From Acinetobacter sp. ANC 4173 (GTDB taxonomy: Bacteria; Pseudomonadota; Gammaproteobacteria; Pseudomonadales; Moraxellaceae): a DNA stretch of 64,000 bases. The translations under genes were made by a program, and so were the position numbers. Under the pieces are notes generated by a model that had not been told where the DNA came from, did not search any database, and saw only the letters and a program-made list of their open reading frames with translations. The stretch is taken from contig NZ_SJOF01000008.1 in the NCBI RefSeq assembly GCF_004331255.1, forward strand, positions 98,254 through 162,253, in the 5' to 3' direction. Positions 56,744 through 64,000 of the stretch are shown piece after piece. Within the stretch, counting starts at the first letter, position 1. The number at the start of each line of letters is the position of its first letter.

Positions 56744-57166
56744 ATGGATATTCGTAAAATCAAGAAACTCATCGATTTGATGATTGAATCTGACTTACAA
56801 GCGATCGAAGTCAAAGAAGGTGATCAATCGATTGCATTGACTCGTCGTAGTCCAGTCGTTGCTGCAGCAATTCCTGCAATGCCAACTCCATCAGCTGGTG
56901 CCCCATCTGCACCAAAATCTGCACCACGTGGTGCAGTTGAAACTTCACCAATGGTTGGTGTGTTTTATGCAGCACCAAGCCCAGGCGAAGCAACATTTAT
57001 TAAAGTGGGTCAAACTGTAACTGCTGGTGAAACTCTTGGCATTATTGAAGCAATGAAAATCATGAACCCGATTGAAGCAACTCAAAGCGGCGTAATTGAA
57101 GAAATTCTTGTGAAAAACGGTGAAGTGATCCAATTCGGTCAACCTTTATTCCGCTATCGCGCATAA
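56744..57166 (+). CDS. accB: Biotin carboxyl carrier protein of acetyl-CoA carboxylase
   Basis: 140 residues. An N-terminal helical part, an Ala/Pro-rich linker (about 38-66) and a biotinyl domain with Lys105 in EAMKIMNPI. It carries CO2-biotin between AccC and AccAD in fatty acid synthesis. It lies between aroQ and accC with short gaps. Confidence 0.95.
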   Translation: MDIRKIKKLIDLMIESDLQAIEVKEGDQSIALTRRSPVVAAAIPAMPTPSAGAPSAPKSAPRGAVETSPMVGVFYAAPSPGEATFIKVGQTVTAGETLGIIEAMKIMNPIEATQSGVIEEILVKNGEVIQFGQPLFRYRA

Positions 57167-57183
57167 CACCACGGGGTCTCACA

Positions 57184-58554
57184 ATGTTGCAAAAAGTTCT
57201 AATTGCAAACCGGGGTGAAATCGCTTTACGTATCACCCGTGCTTGCAAAACATTAGGAATCAAAACGGTTGGTATCTATTCCGATGCTGACAAAGACCTA
57301 ATGCATTTACGTTTTTGTGATGAAGCTGTCTGCATTGGTCCAGGAGCGAGTAGCGAGAGCTATTTAAATATTCCTGCAATTATTACTGCAGCAGAAATTA
57401 CAGGTGCAGATGCCATCCACCCTGGTTATGGCTTCTTATCTGAAAATGCTGAGTTTGCTGAAATTGTAGAAAACTCTGGCTTCATCTTTATTGGTCCACG
57501 CCCAGAACATATTCGCCTAATGGGGAATAAAGTTTCTGCAATTACTGCAATGCGTAAAGCAGGTGTACCAACCGTACCAGGTTCTGCAAATGCAGTAACG
57601 CCACAAAATGCTCTTGCTGAAGCAAAAGAAATTGGCTTTCCACTGATTGTGAAAGCAGCTTCAGGTGGCGGTGGTCGTGGTATGCGTATTGTAGAACAGG
57701 TAGACACCCTACTTGAGTCTGTACAAGCAGCTCAACGTGACGCAGAAATGTGGTTCGGTGATGATACGGTATATATGGAACGCTTCCTGCAAAAACCACG
57801 TCATGTCGAAATCCAAGTTCTGGGTGATGGTAATGGTCATGCAATCCACTTATTTGATCGTGACTGCTCTTTACAACGTCGTCACCAAAAAGTGCTTGAA
57901 GAAGCGCCAGCACCAAACTTACCAGAACAAGCACGCGCTGACATTTTAGAAGCATGTGTGAATGCATGTAAGCTTATGCAATACCGTGGCGCTGGCACAT
58001 TCGAGTTCTTATTTGAAGATGGTGAGTTCTTCTTTATCGAGATGAATACCCGTGTTCAAGTAGAGCATCCTGTTACAGAAATGGTTACAGGCATTGACAT
58101 TATTGAGCAGCAATTGCGTATTGCCGCAGGTCTTGGACTTGAAATTGCTCAAGAAGATGTTGAATGTAAAGGTCATGCCATGGAATGCCGTATCAATGCA
58201 GAAGATCCTTCTACATTTATGCCGTCTCCAGGTAAAATCGAGCATTTCTATACGCCAGGTGGTGCAGGCATTCGCTTAGACTCACATATCTATCAGGGTT
58301 ATAGCATTCCGCCTTACTACGACTCAATGATCGCCAAGCTAATTGCGCATGGTAAAGATCGTGAAACTTGTATTGCTCGTATGCGCCAAGCTTTAGATGA
58401 AATGATCCTGACTGGAATTAAAACCAATATTCCTTTACATAAGGATTTAATTCTACAAGACAAAAACTTCTGCAAACATGCAATGGATATTCACTATCTA
58501 GAAAAGCATTTGTTGAAGCAACTTGAAGGTCAAACTGAAAAAGCAGCTTCTTAA
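57184..58554 (+). CDS. accC: Biotin carboxylase subunit of acetyl-CoA carboxylase
   Basis: 456 residues, ATP-grasp enzyme. [15 protein letters not shown], the glycine-rich [14 protein letters not shown], the active-site EAPAP and [16 protein letters not shown]. Same operon as accB, 17 bases apart. A strong terminator follows. Confidence 0.96.
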   Translation: MLQKVLIANRGEIALRITRACKTLGIKTVGIYSDADKDLMHLRFCDEAVCIGPGASSESYLNIPAIITAAEITGADAIHPGYGFLSENAEFAEIVENSGFIFIGPRPEHIRLMGNKVSAITAMRKAGVPTVPGSANAVTPQNALAEAKEIGFPLIVKAASGGGGRGMRIVEQVDTLLESVQAAQRDAEMWFGDDTVYMERFLQKPRHVEIQVLGDGNGHAIHLFDRDCSLQRRHQKVLEEAPAPNLPEQARADILEACVNACKLMQYRGAGTFEFLFEDGEFFFIEMNTRVQVEHPVTEMVTGIDIIEQQLRIAAGLGLEIAQEDVECKGHAMECRINAEDPSTFMPSPGKIEHFYTPGGAGIRLDSHIYQGYSIPPYYDSMIAKLIAHGKDRETCIARMRQALDEMILTGIKTNIPLHKDLILQDKNFCKHAMDIHYLEKHLLKQLEGQTEKAAS

Positions 58555-58571
58555 TTAGCACATCCCTACTC

Positions 58572-58605
58572 AATAAAAAGCCAGTCAATTGACTGGCTTT
58601 TTATT
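58572..58605 (+). terminator. Terminator after accC
   Basis: Perfect stem of about 15 bases, AATAAAAAGCCAGTC / GACTGGCTTTTTATT, with loop AATT, 17 bases after the stop. It can act in both directions. Confidence 0.9.
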
Positions 58606-58636
58606 GCTTCATATAAAGTCGTTTATCAGAAAAAAC

Positions 58637-59137
58637 TCACGGTAAGACCCGGCGTAAAGTTGCAAAACATTGTCCTGCTTTTTCATTATTACAAAAGTTA
58701 ATGGTCGTCGGATTTTTCCATTGTACAAAATACTGAGAAATTTCACCTGACTGGTCTTGCTTATACCCAGAACAGTCTGTTTCATTATTATCGTATTTCA
58801 CCTGTAACATTAAAACAGGAAGTTGAGCTGCAACATCCCTCGAAGCCTGATAATCATAGATTCCTGTAGACCATTCTTGACCACTTTTAATGAATACGTC
58901 GTTATTACTTTTAAAATTATAGTATTCAATACATTTTTTATTATTTGGAATTTCCATTCCCCACAAACCTACAATTTCAGGTCGTGTCATAATACGAATT
59001 GTATTGGCACCACGATCTGCCTCATCTTGAGCATTTTGCGTTGCAGTAGAACTTTCATTTGCCATGCTCATTGCTGAACATAACATCAAGACCACTGTAA
59101 GATATGCTTTTTTCATATAGTTAATCAGCCATTGCAT
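58637..59137 (-). CDS. Exported protein of unknown function
   Basis: 166 residues. A signal peptide with hydrophobic core KKAYLTVVLMLCSAMSMAN ends near residue 27. The mature part has a motif IVGLWGMEIPNNKKCIEYYNF and four cysteines that may pair as two disulfides. No family recognised. The ATG at 59137 is preceded by AGGGA; a second ATG at 59116 would give the more usual MKK signal start but lacks a ribosome site. Confidence 0.65.
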   Translation of the reverse strand: MQWLINYMKKAYLTVVLMLCSAMSMANESSTATQNAQDEADRGANTIRIMTRPEIVGLWGMEIPNNKKCIEYYNFKSNNDVFIKSGQEWSTGIYDYQASRDVAAQLPVLMLQVKYDNNETDCSGYKQDQSGEISQYFVQWKNPTTINFCNNEKAGQCFATLRRVLP

Positions 59138-59365
59138 CCCTGCAAATACGTTATCATATTTTTAAGCAAAACCATCACTTATAACCATTTCACTACAATC
59201 TATTTGTATAAAAAAATGCACTTTCATTATCATAGTACTAGCACTTTCTTCTTTGAAATCTATAGAATGATTTCCGACAGCTTTCAAAATCAAAGCTAAT
59301 ATTGAGTTTACTTTTATTTTCTTCAATTGCTAGAAAATCATAACGCTTAAATTAAGGATAATTAT

Positions 59366-60799
59366 TTGCAAATGCAAATCAGACAACTTATAACTCCTTC
59401 AATTCAAAAACAATCTTATGCTTTTTTAATAATCGCAACCGTCATTTTTGCTTGCTGTCTCATTGGTATATTTACACGTCCAATCACTTTTTTAGCCTTA
59501 TTATGGCCTGCTAATCCTGTGTTATTAGGATTATTCTTACGATTTCCAAAACTCAATCTCTTTGGAGGTTGGTTGGGTGCCATTACTGCTTATGCTATTG
59601 CTGATTTAATTACAGGGAATTCAATTGAAATTACGCTATATTTAACTATATCGAATTTAATTAGTGTCTCCATCCCTTTAATTCTGGTTCATCTCACAAA
59701 ACTGGATTATCGTGACTATAATAAAGGCTTAAGCTTTCTATATTTATTCGCCATGTGTACTTTGGGTGGCTGTCTGCTAAGTGCTATTTTTGCAGTTCAG
59801 ACGATCACACACGTACCGAACAGCTTTATGTCACCTGAACGTTTTTGGACTGAATTTGGCATGTGGTGGACAGGAGAAATTTTTAACTTTGTAACTTTTC
59901 TTCCCTTAATTCTTACTTTTCCAACAAAGGAAGAAAGCCAGCAATGGATTTTTGAACTCTTTACTGAGCCTCTAAAAACCAGTGACATTTTGCCTTTTAT
60001 CGCGATTATCATTTCAGTCGCTTTCACACACATATTTTTTGGCCCAGGTTCATTACTTTATCCCCTAGCGGCCTTAATTTGGGCAGCACTGAGTTATAGA
60101 TTATTTTCTGTTGCATTTATTAATAGTGTCGTCTGCATAGTGACCTATCATAGCTTAACCTATTTTTACTTATCATCTTCATCTAATGCTTTCTTAAGCA
60201 CGACCATATCTATTCGTATTGGGTTATGTATGCTTGGAATTGCACCGCTTATTCTGTGCGCAATCAGCCAAAATCGTCAGAAACTTTATCGTCAAGTTCT
60301 CGACTATGCCAATCATGACAGTTTAACTAATACATTGAATCGACGATATTTTCTGGAACAAAGTCAATTATTGATTCAAGAGCCACAGAACAAATCTGTA
60401 AGCATTCTCATGATAGATATTGACCACTTTAAGCAAATGAATGATCGATATGGTCACCATATAGGTGATTTAGTCTTACAAGAGTTCGCAAAATTAGTAA
60501 AACAGAAAATTGGGGTTAATGACTTATTCGCACGTATTGGGGGTGAAGAATTCACTGTGTTAACGTTGAATACATCACTTGAAGAAGCAATTCAGTTAGC
60601 TGAACACATTCACCATACCGTCGAAACCGCTGTTCTAAATATTGAAAATCAGTTTCAAATTCAGATGACCATCAGCATTGGGATTGAGCATCAAGCCTTA
60701 CCTTTATCTGGAACATTGCAACAGCTGATTGTTCGAGCAGACCAAGCCCTTTATAGTGCAAAAGCACAAGGGAGAAATCAGATTATTATTTCAACTTAA
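59366..60799 (+). CDS. Diguanylate cyclase with MASE1 membrane domain
   Basis: 477 residues. About 8 hydrophobic segments of MASE1 type cover residues 15-310 (LLWPANPVLLGLFLRFPKLNLFGGWLGAITAYAIADLI). The GGDEF domain follows at about 320-475, with DIDHFKQMNDRYGHHIGDLVLQ and the active motif RIGGEEF. The inhibitory I-site is incomplete (GVND in place of RxxD). It makes cyclic di-GMP in response to an unknown signal. TTG at 59366 is favoured by AAGGA seven bases ahead; an ATG six bases later is too far. Confidence 0.87.
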   Translation: MQMQIRQLITPSIQKQSYAFLIIATVIFACCLIGIFTRPITFLALLWPANPVLLGLFLRFPKLNLFGGWLGAITAYAIADLITGNSIEITLYLTISNLISVSIPLILVHLTKLDYRDYNKGLSFLYLFAMCTLGGCLLSAIFAVQTITHVPNSFMSPERFWTEFGMWWTGEIFNFVTFLPLILTFPTKEESQQWIFELFTEPLKTSDILPFIAIIISVAFTHIFFGPGSLLYPLAALIWAALSYRLFSVAFINSVVCIVTYHSLTYFYLSSSSNAFLSTTISIRIGLCMLGIAPLILCAISQNRQKLYRQVLDYANHDSLTNTLNRRYFLEQSQLLIQEPQNKSVSILMIDIDHFKQMNDRYGHHIGDLVLQEFAKLVKQKIGVNDLFARIGGEEFTVLTLNTSLEEAIQLAEHIHHTVETAVLNIENQFQIQMTISIGIEHQALPLSGTLQQLIVRADQALYSAKAQGRNQIIIST

Positions 60800-60834
60800 T
60801 GAATATAAGACAGTAAATCTGGAGTAAAACAATA

Positions 60835-62325
60835 ATGAAGTTTTCGGAATATCAACAGCACGATGGTTTAGGATTAGCTGAACTGGTTGCTAAAAAAGAA
60901 GTTCATCCTCATGAATTACTACTTACAGCACTGTTAAGGGCTGCTGAAGTCAATCCCAAGCTCAATGCTATTACAATTCCAATGCATGACTATGCGCAAA
61001 AACGCTCTCAGCAATCTCTTCAAGGCCCCTTTGCAGGCGTTCCCTTTCTGGTAAAAGATTTATTTCAAGAGTTTAAAGGCTATCCAAGTACCTTTGGTAG
61101 CCAAGCATTTAAACGGGCAAATTATATTGCACAAACCAATTCTGAAATTGTTAATCGTTGGGAAAAAGCAGGTATTGTGACGTTTGGCCGAACCAATACA
61201 CCTGAATTTGGAATAAAAGGCATTACCGAGCCAGAAGCATGGGGAACCTGCCACAATCCATGGAATTTAAAACACAATAGTGGCGGTTCTTCAGGCGGTT
61301 CTGCTTCTGCTGTTGCCGCTGGAATAGTGCCACTTGCAGGTGCAGGTGATGGTGGTGGTTCTATCCGTATCCCAGCTTCTTATTGTGGCCTGTTCGGTCT
61401 AAAGCCGAGTCGAGGTCGAACACCATGGGGGCCACATTTAAGTGAAGCCATGCATGGAGCCGCTATGCAACATGTGTTGACTAAATCGGTACGAGATAGT
61501 GCAGCCATGCTAGATGCTACACACGGCTCTGAACTACATTCTCTATTTTCAATTCACACCCCAGAACAAAGCTATTTAGATATTATTCAACGCCCACCCA
61601 AACAACTCAAAATTGCTTATAGTGTGAAATCTCCTATAGGAACCAAGGTTTCTAGTGAAGCAGAAGCAGCCATTTTACATACTGCACAGTTACTCGAATC
61701 TTTAGGACACATTGTTGTGGAGGCTCAACCACCTATCAATGGCATGTCATTAGCCAAAGACTTTATTACCACGTGGTTTAGCCAGTTTGCTTATACCATT
61801 CAGGAAACACGGTCTCAGCTTAATATTCAAAATGATGCTTTTGAACTGGATTCATTCGCGTTGGCTGCATTTGGTGAAACCACAACAGCATTACAATATA
61901 TTCATAACCTTAATAATTGGGGACAATATGCAGCACAGATGAATCATTTTTTTGAACAATATGATTTATATCTGATTCCATCTACTGCAACAACCGCACC
62001 TAAAAATGGTGAAGTGAAAACACCAATATGGCAGAAACAATTATTAAAAACTCTTCTTAAAATAGGACAAGCACATCGACTTGCAGAAGGAAAATTTATT
62101 GAAAAAATTATTAAAGAAAATCTGAAGTGGGTACCATTTACCCAATTGGCCAATATTACAGGCTTACCCGCAATGTCCGTTCCACTTTATTGGAACAACA
62201 ATCAACTTCCCTTAGGCTCACAATTTGTTGCACCCTTCGGCAGAGAAGATCGACTTTTACAATTGGCACAACAATTGGAGCAGGCACAACCTTGGGCAAA
62301 AAAATATAGTCAAATTAAGATTTAA
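60835..62325 (+). CDS. Amidase (amidase signature family)
   Basis: 496 residues. The catalytic Lys74 (PFLVKDLF), cis-Ser in GGSSGGSASAVAAG (152-153) and nucleophile Ser176 (GDGGGSIRIP) are all present. It hydrolyses an amide; substrate unknown. It starts 35 bases after the cyclase gene and may share its transcript. Its last 11 bases overlap the opposing MFS gene end. Confidence 0.88.
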   Translation: MKFSEYQQHDGLGLAELVAKKEVHPHELLLTALLRAAEVNPKLNAITIPMHDYAQKRSQQSLQGPFAGVPFLVKDLFQEFKGYPSTFGSQAFKRANYIAQTNSEIVNRWEKAGIVTFGRTNTPEFGIKGITEPEAWGTCHNPWNLKHNSGGSSGGSASAVAAGIVPLAGAGDGGGSIRIPASYCGLFGLKPSRGRTPWGPHLSEAMHGAAMQHVLTKSVRDSAAMLDATHGSELHSLFSIHTPEQSYLDIIQRPPKQLKIAYSVKSPIGTKVSSEAEAAILHTAQLLESLGHIVVEAQPPINGMSLAKDFITTWFSQFAYTIQETRSQLNIQNDAFELDSFALAAFGETTTALQYIHNLNNWGQYAAQMNHFFEQYDLYLIPSTATTAPKNGEVKTPIWQKQLLKTLLKIGQAHRLAEGKFIEKIIKENLKWVPFTQLANITGLPAMSVPLYWNNNQLPLGSQFVAPFGREDRLLQLAQQLEQAQPWAKKYSQIKI

Positions 62326-63493
62326 GCTCAGCTAAATGGTCTTTCTGTACTTTATTGGGCAATCCCACAACGAAGATTAAGCCCATAAATACAGAAAGTC
62401 CTGCAATCATGAAGACATGTTCACCTGAAATTTCAGTCCAGTACTTACCTGCCAATAAACTACCAGAAGCAACCCCTAATCCCCACATTGTACTGTACAG
62501 TGCTTGTCCACGTCCCTGCTGTCCAGACATAAAATTTTCGAAGATAATACGCATCGCAATCATATGAAAAAGACCAAAACTAAAAGCATGAATCGTTTGA
62601 GCAAATAATTGCATCAAAAACATATTCGGAAAAAAGCCGACGATTAACCATCGAACACCCGTCAGTATCAAACAAATGCTCACCAAGAAACGCCACGAGA
62701 ATTTTTTAAGAAAGATATTAGCAAAAGCAAACATAATAATTTCTGCAATCACACCAATCGCCCATAAAAAACCAATTTCTGTTGTTGAATAACCGACCTG
62801 TTTAAGATAATTACTATAAAAACTATAAAAAGGTGCATGTGATAGCAACATAATAAATTCAATAATAAAAAAAGATGCGACTACTGGTTTTTTTATAATT
62901 GGCCATAGCGGTTCAAGTTTTTTCTGTGATTTTGGTGCACTCTTAGGTTCATGAATAGTAAATGACCACAGAAAAGCTAAAAATGAGATACAAAGTAATA
63001 GAATGGGCAGCATAGATATAGGGATTATTTCTAACAATGCCCCTATACAAAATACACCCGTGATAAAACCGATAGACCCCCATTTTCGAACTTTGCCATA
63101 TAACTCGGCCCTTTTTTCCCCCAACCAAAATAGTGTCACACCTTCAAATTGCGCTAAAATTGCATTTTGGAAGAAACTAAAAATTAACATCAGTAAGGCA
63201 ATCGACTGAAAACTATTTGGTATAAGAAAAATTAAGAACCATATACACGCTTCCATCCAAGTTGCAATTCTAACCAATAACATCCGTTTTCCAGACTTAT
63301 CAGCCACCCACCCCCATATGAATGGTGCAAAAAAACGAGTGATAATCGCAATAGAAGATAAAACACCAATTTCCTGAAAATTGAAGCCTTGATCTTCTAA
63401 ATAAAGACTCCAATACGGCATGAATGTCCCAACAATACAATAGTAAAAAAGATAGAAACCACCTAGTTTAGTAGTCATTGGAAGGGTTAGCAT
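62315..63493 (-). CDS. MFS transporter of the HcaT-like family
   Basis: 392 residues, 12 helices. GGFYLFYYCIVGTFMPYWSLYLEDQGFNFQEIGVLSSIAIITRFFAPFIWGWVADKSGKRMLL is typical of the MFS_1-like/HcaT (PPP) group, whose known members take up phenylpropionate or nucleosides. Substrate unknown. It converges with the amidase gene. An internal ATG (residue 6) is an alternative start. Confidence 0.82.
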   Translation of the reverse strand: MLTLPMTTKLGGFYLFYYCIVGTFMPYWSLYLEDQGFNFQEIGVLSSIAIITRFFAPFIWGWVADKSGKRMLLVRIATWMEACIWFLIFLIPNSFQSIALLMLIFSFFQNAILAQFEGVTLFWLGEKRAELYGKVRKWGSIGFITGVFCIGALLEIIPISMLPILLLCISFLAFLWSFTIHEPKSAPKSQKKLEPLWPIIKKPVVASFFIIEFIMLLSHAPFYSFYSNYLKQVGYSTTEIGFLWAIGVIAEIIMFAFANIFLKKFSWRFLVSICLILTGVRWLIVGFFPNMFLMQLFAQTIHAFSFGLFHMIAMRIIFENFMSGQQGRGQALYSTMWGLGVASGSLLAGKYWTEISGEHVFMIAGLSVFMGLIFVVGLPNKVQKDHLAELKS

Positions 63494-63593
63494 CAGGTCG
63501 TTTTCTCTAGTATTTACAAGGGCTTAATATTTTTCAAAGTTGTATCCGTTTGTACCTGAAATGCTCAATTAGGAGATAAAAGGTATACAAAAT

Positions 63594-63639
63594 AGTATAC
63601 AAATCTTTTTTAAGAAAATTATTTCAAAATTTGTATACT
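63594..63639. repeat. Inverted repeat around GTATAC sites
   Basis: AGTATACAAAT (63594-63604) and ATTTGTATACT (63629-63639) are perfect inverse copies, 24 bases apart; a third GGTATACAA lies at 63582. They sit 100-145 bases upstream of the MFS gene. Could be operator half-sites. Confidence 0.45.
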
Positions 63640-63817
63640 TTAAAAAATATGCCATATTTTATCACTTTAGATGTAAGCCGCCATAGAAGGTATAAGAAAA
63701 ATGAAAAGTTGGCTCTATTTTCATCTCTAGCCACACTATGATTACTATGAGTACATTCCCCAGCAGACACAAGCTTATACAAAGTGGATTGAAAAACTAA
63801 AATCGCTTACGACATAA

Positions 63818-64000
63818 TTATTCAATTTCAGAATCAGATAGGTCTTTGGAAATATTAAGGTTAATTTTAAAATTTTCATGTAAACCCTCTTTGGACCAAT
63901 CACCGTATATTAAAGCCTGCACATTGATGCCCGAGTCTTTGGATAAATTATTTAACTTTAATAATTTAGTGAATTTAACTGCATCTTCTTCAGAAAGATA
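63818..64000 (-). CDS. Partial gene of unknown function at the window edge
   Basis: The minus strand is open from the window end to a TAA at 63818, giving the last 60 residues of a protein. The start is outside. Sequence YLSEEDAVKFTKLLKLNNLS opens the visible part, which is acidic at its end (KDLSDSEIE). The composition is protein-like and the frame is uninterrupted, but no family is recognisable from this fragment. Confidence 0.6.
   Translation of the reverse strand, partial: YLSEEDAVKFTKLLKLNNLSKDSGINVQALIYGDWSKEGLHENFKINLNISKDLSDSEIE

Noticed and set aside
57542..57967. 141-codon frame antisense to accC
   Set aside because: Leucine- and histidine-rich shadow of a strongly conserved gene.

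Overview
The window looks like a core-chromosome segment of an Acinetobacter species (Gammaproteobacteria, Moraxellaceae). DNA is AT-rich. It carries a long-form UmuD with the N-terminal extension known from Acinetobacter UmuDAb and a matching operator, a complete rut pyrimidine operon, a desaturase/ferredoxin-reductase pair, PlsB, and many genes of the Acinetobacter type. No prophage, CRISPR array, rRNA, tRNA or intact insertion sequence was recognised. Species cannot be fixed from the sequence alone.

Layout. 1-1.9 kb: end of a leucine-degradation operon (methylcrotonyl-CoA carboxylase biotin subunit, HMG-CoA lyase), converging on cysK. 3.0-9.4 kb: uracil degradation by the Rut pathway, rutA-B-C-F-G plus a beta-hydroxyacid dehydrogenase in place of rutE, behind a sigma-54 type promoter; rutD is a separate upstream unit. 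9.6-17 kb: plsB, a persulfide-sensor-like ArsR regulator with a SulP transporter, sstT, a DUF1275 membrane protein, a DUF2058 protein. 17-23 kb: a TonB receptor with a likely Fur box, a YbdG-type channel, small unknown genes and a frameshifted LysE exporter. 23-28.6 kb: ABC exporter with a MaoC gene, AraC regulator, gcvH, an MFS transporter. 28.7-30.1 kb: DAHP synthase behind a 440-base leader with two aromatic-rich leader peptides and a transcription attenuator. 30-38.9 kb: desaturase operon, glutathione-dependent formaldehyde dehydrogenase, phospholipase D lipoprotein, MocR/EamA divergent pair, UDG-family protein. 38.9-42.3 kb: a patchy region with an SDR gene remnant, a glycosyltransferase-outer membrane protein pair and degenerate DNA. 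42.3-47 kb: a four-gene operon (acyl-CoA dehydrogenase, APH-type kinase, histidine phosphatase, SDR) with a divergent LysR gene. 47-64 kb: nitroreductase, fumC with a Fur-type palindrome, a galE-like gene lacking the catalytic lysine, tusDCBE, HxlR regulator, an orphan Imm33 gene, umuDC, aroQ-accB-accC, a diguanylate cyclase, an amidase, an MFS transporter, and a partial gene at the right edge.

The strongest unexplained signal is the DAHP synthase leader (29.76-30.09 kb): promoter, an 18-residue peptide with a YFYFW run, a chain of mutually exclusive stems ending in a terminator, then a second 34-residue peptide with ten aromatic residues. Next are the rearranged rut pathway with its predicted nitrogen control, and the operon resembling a split ACAD10/ACAD11 or Lva system for 4-hydroxyacyl-CoA breakdown.
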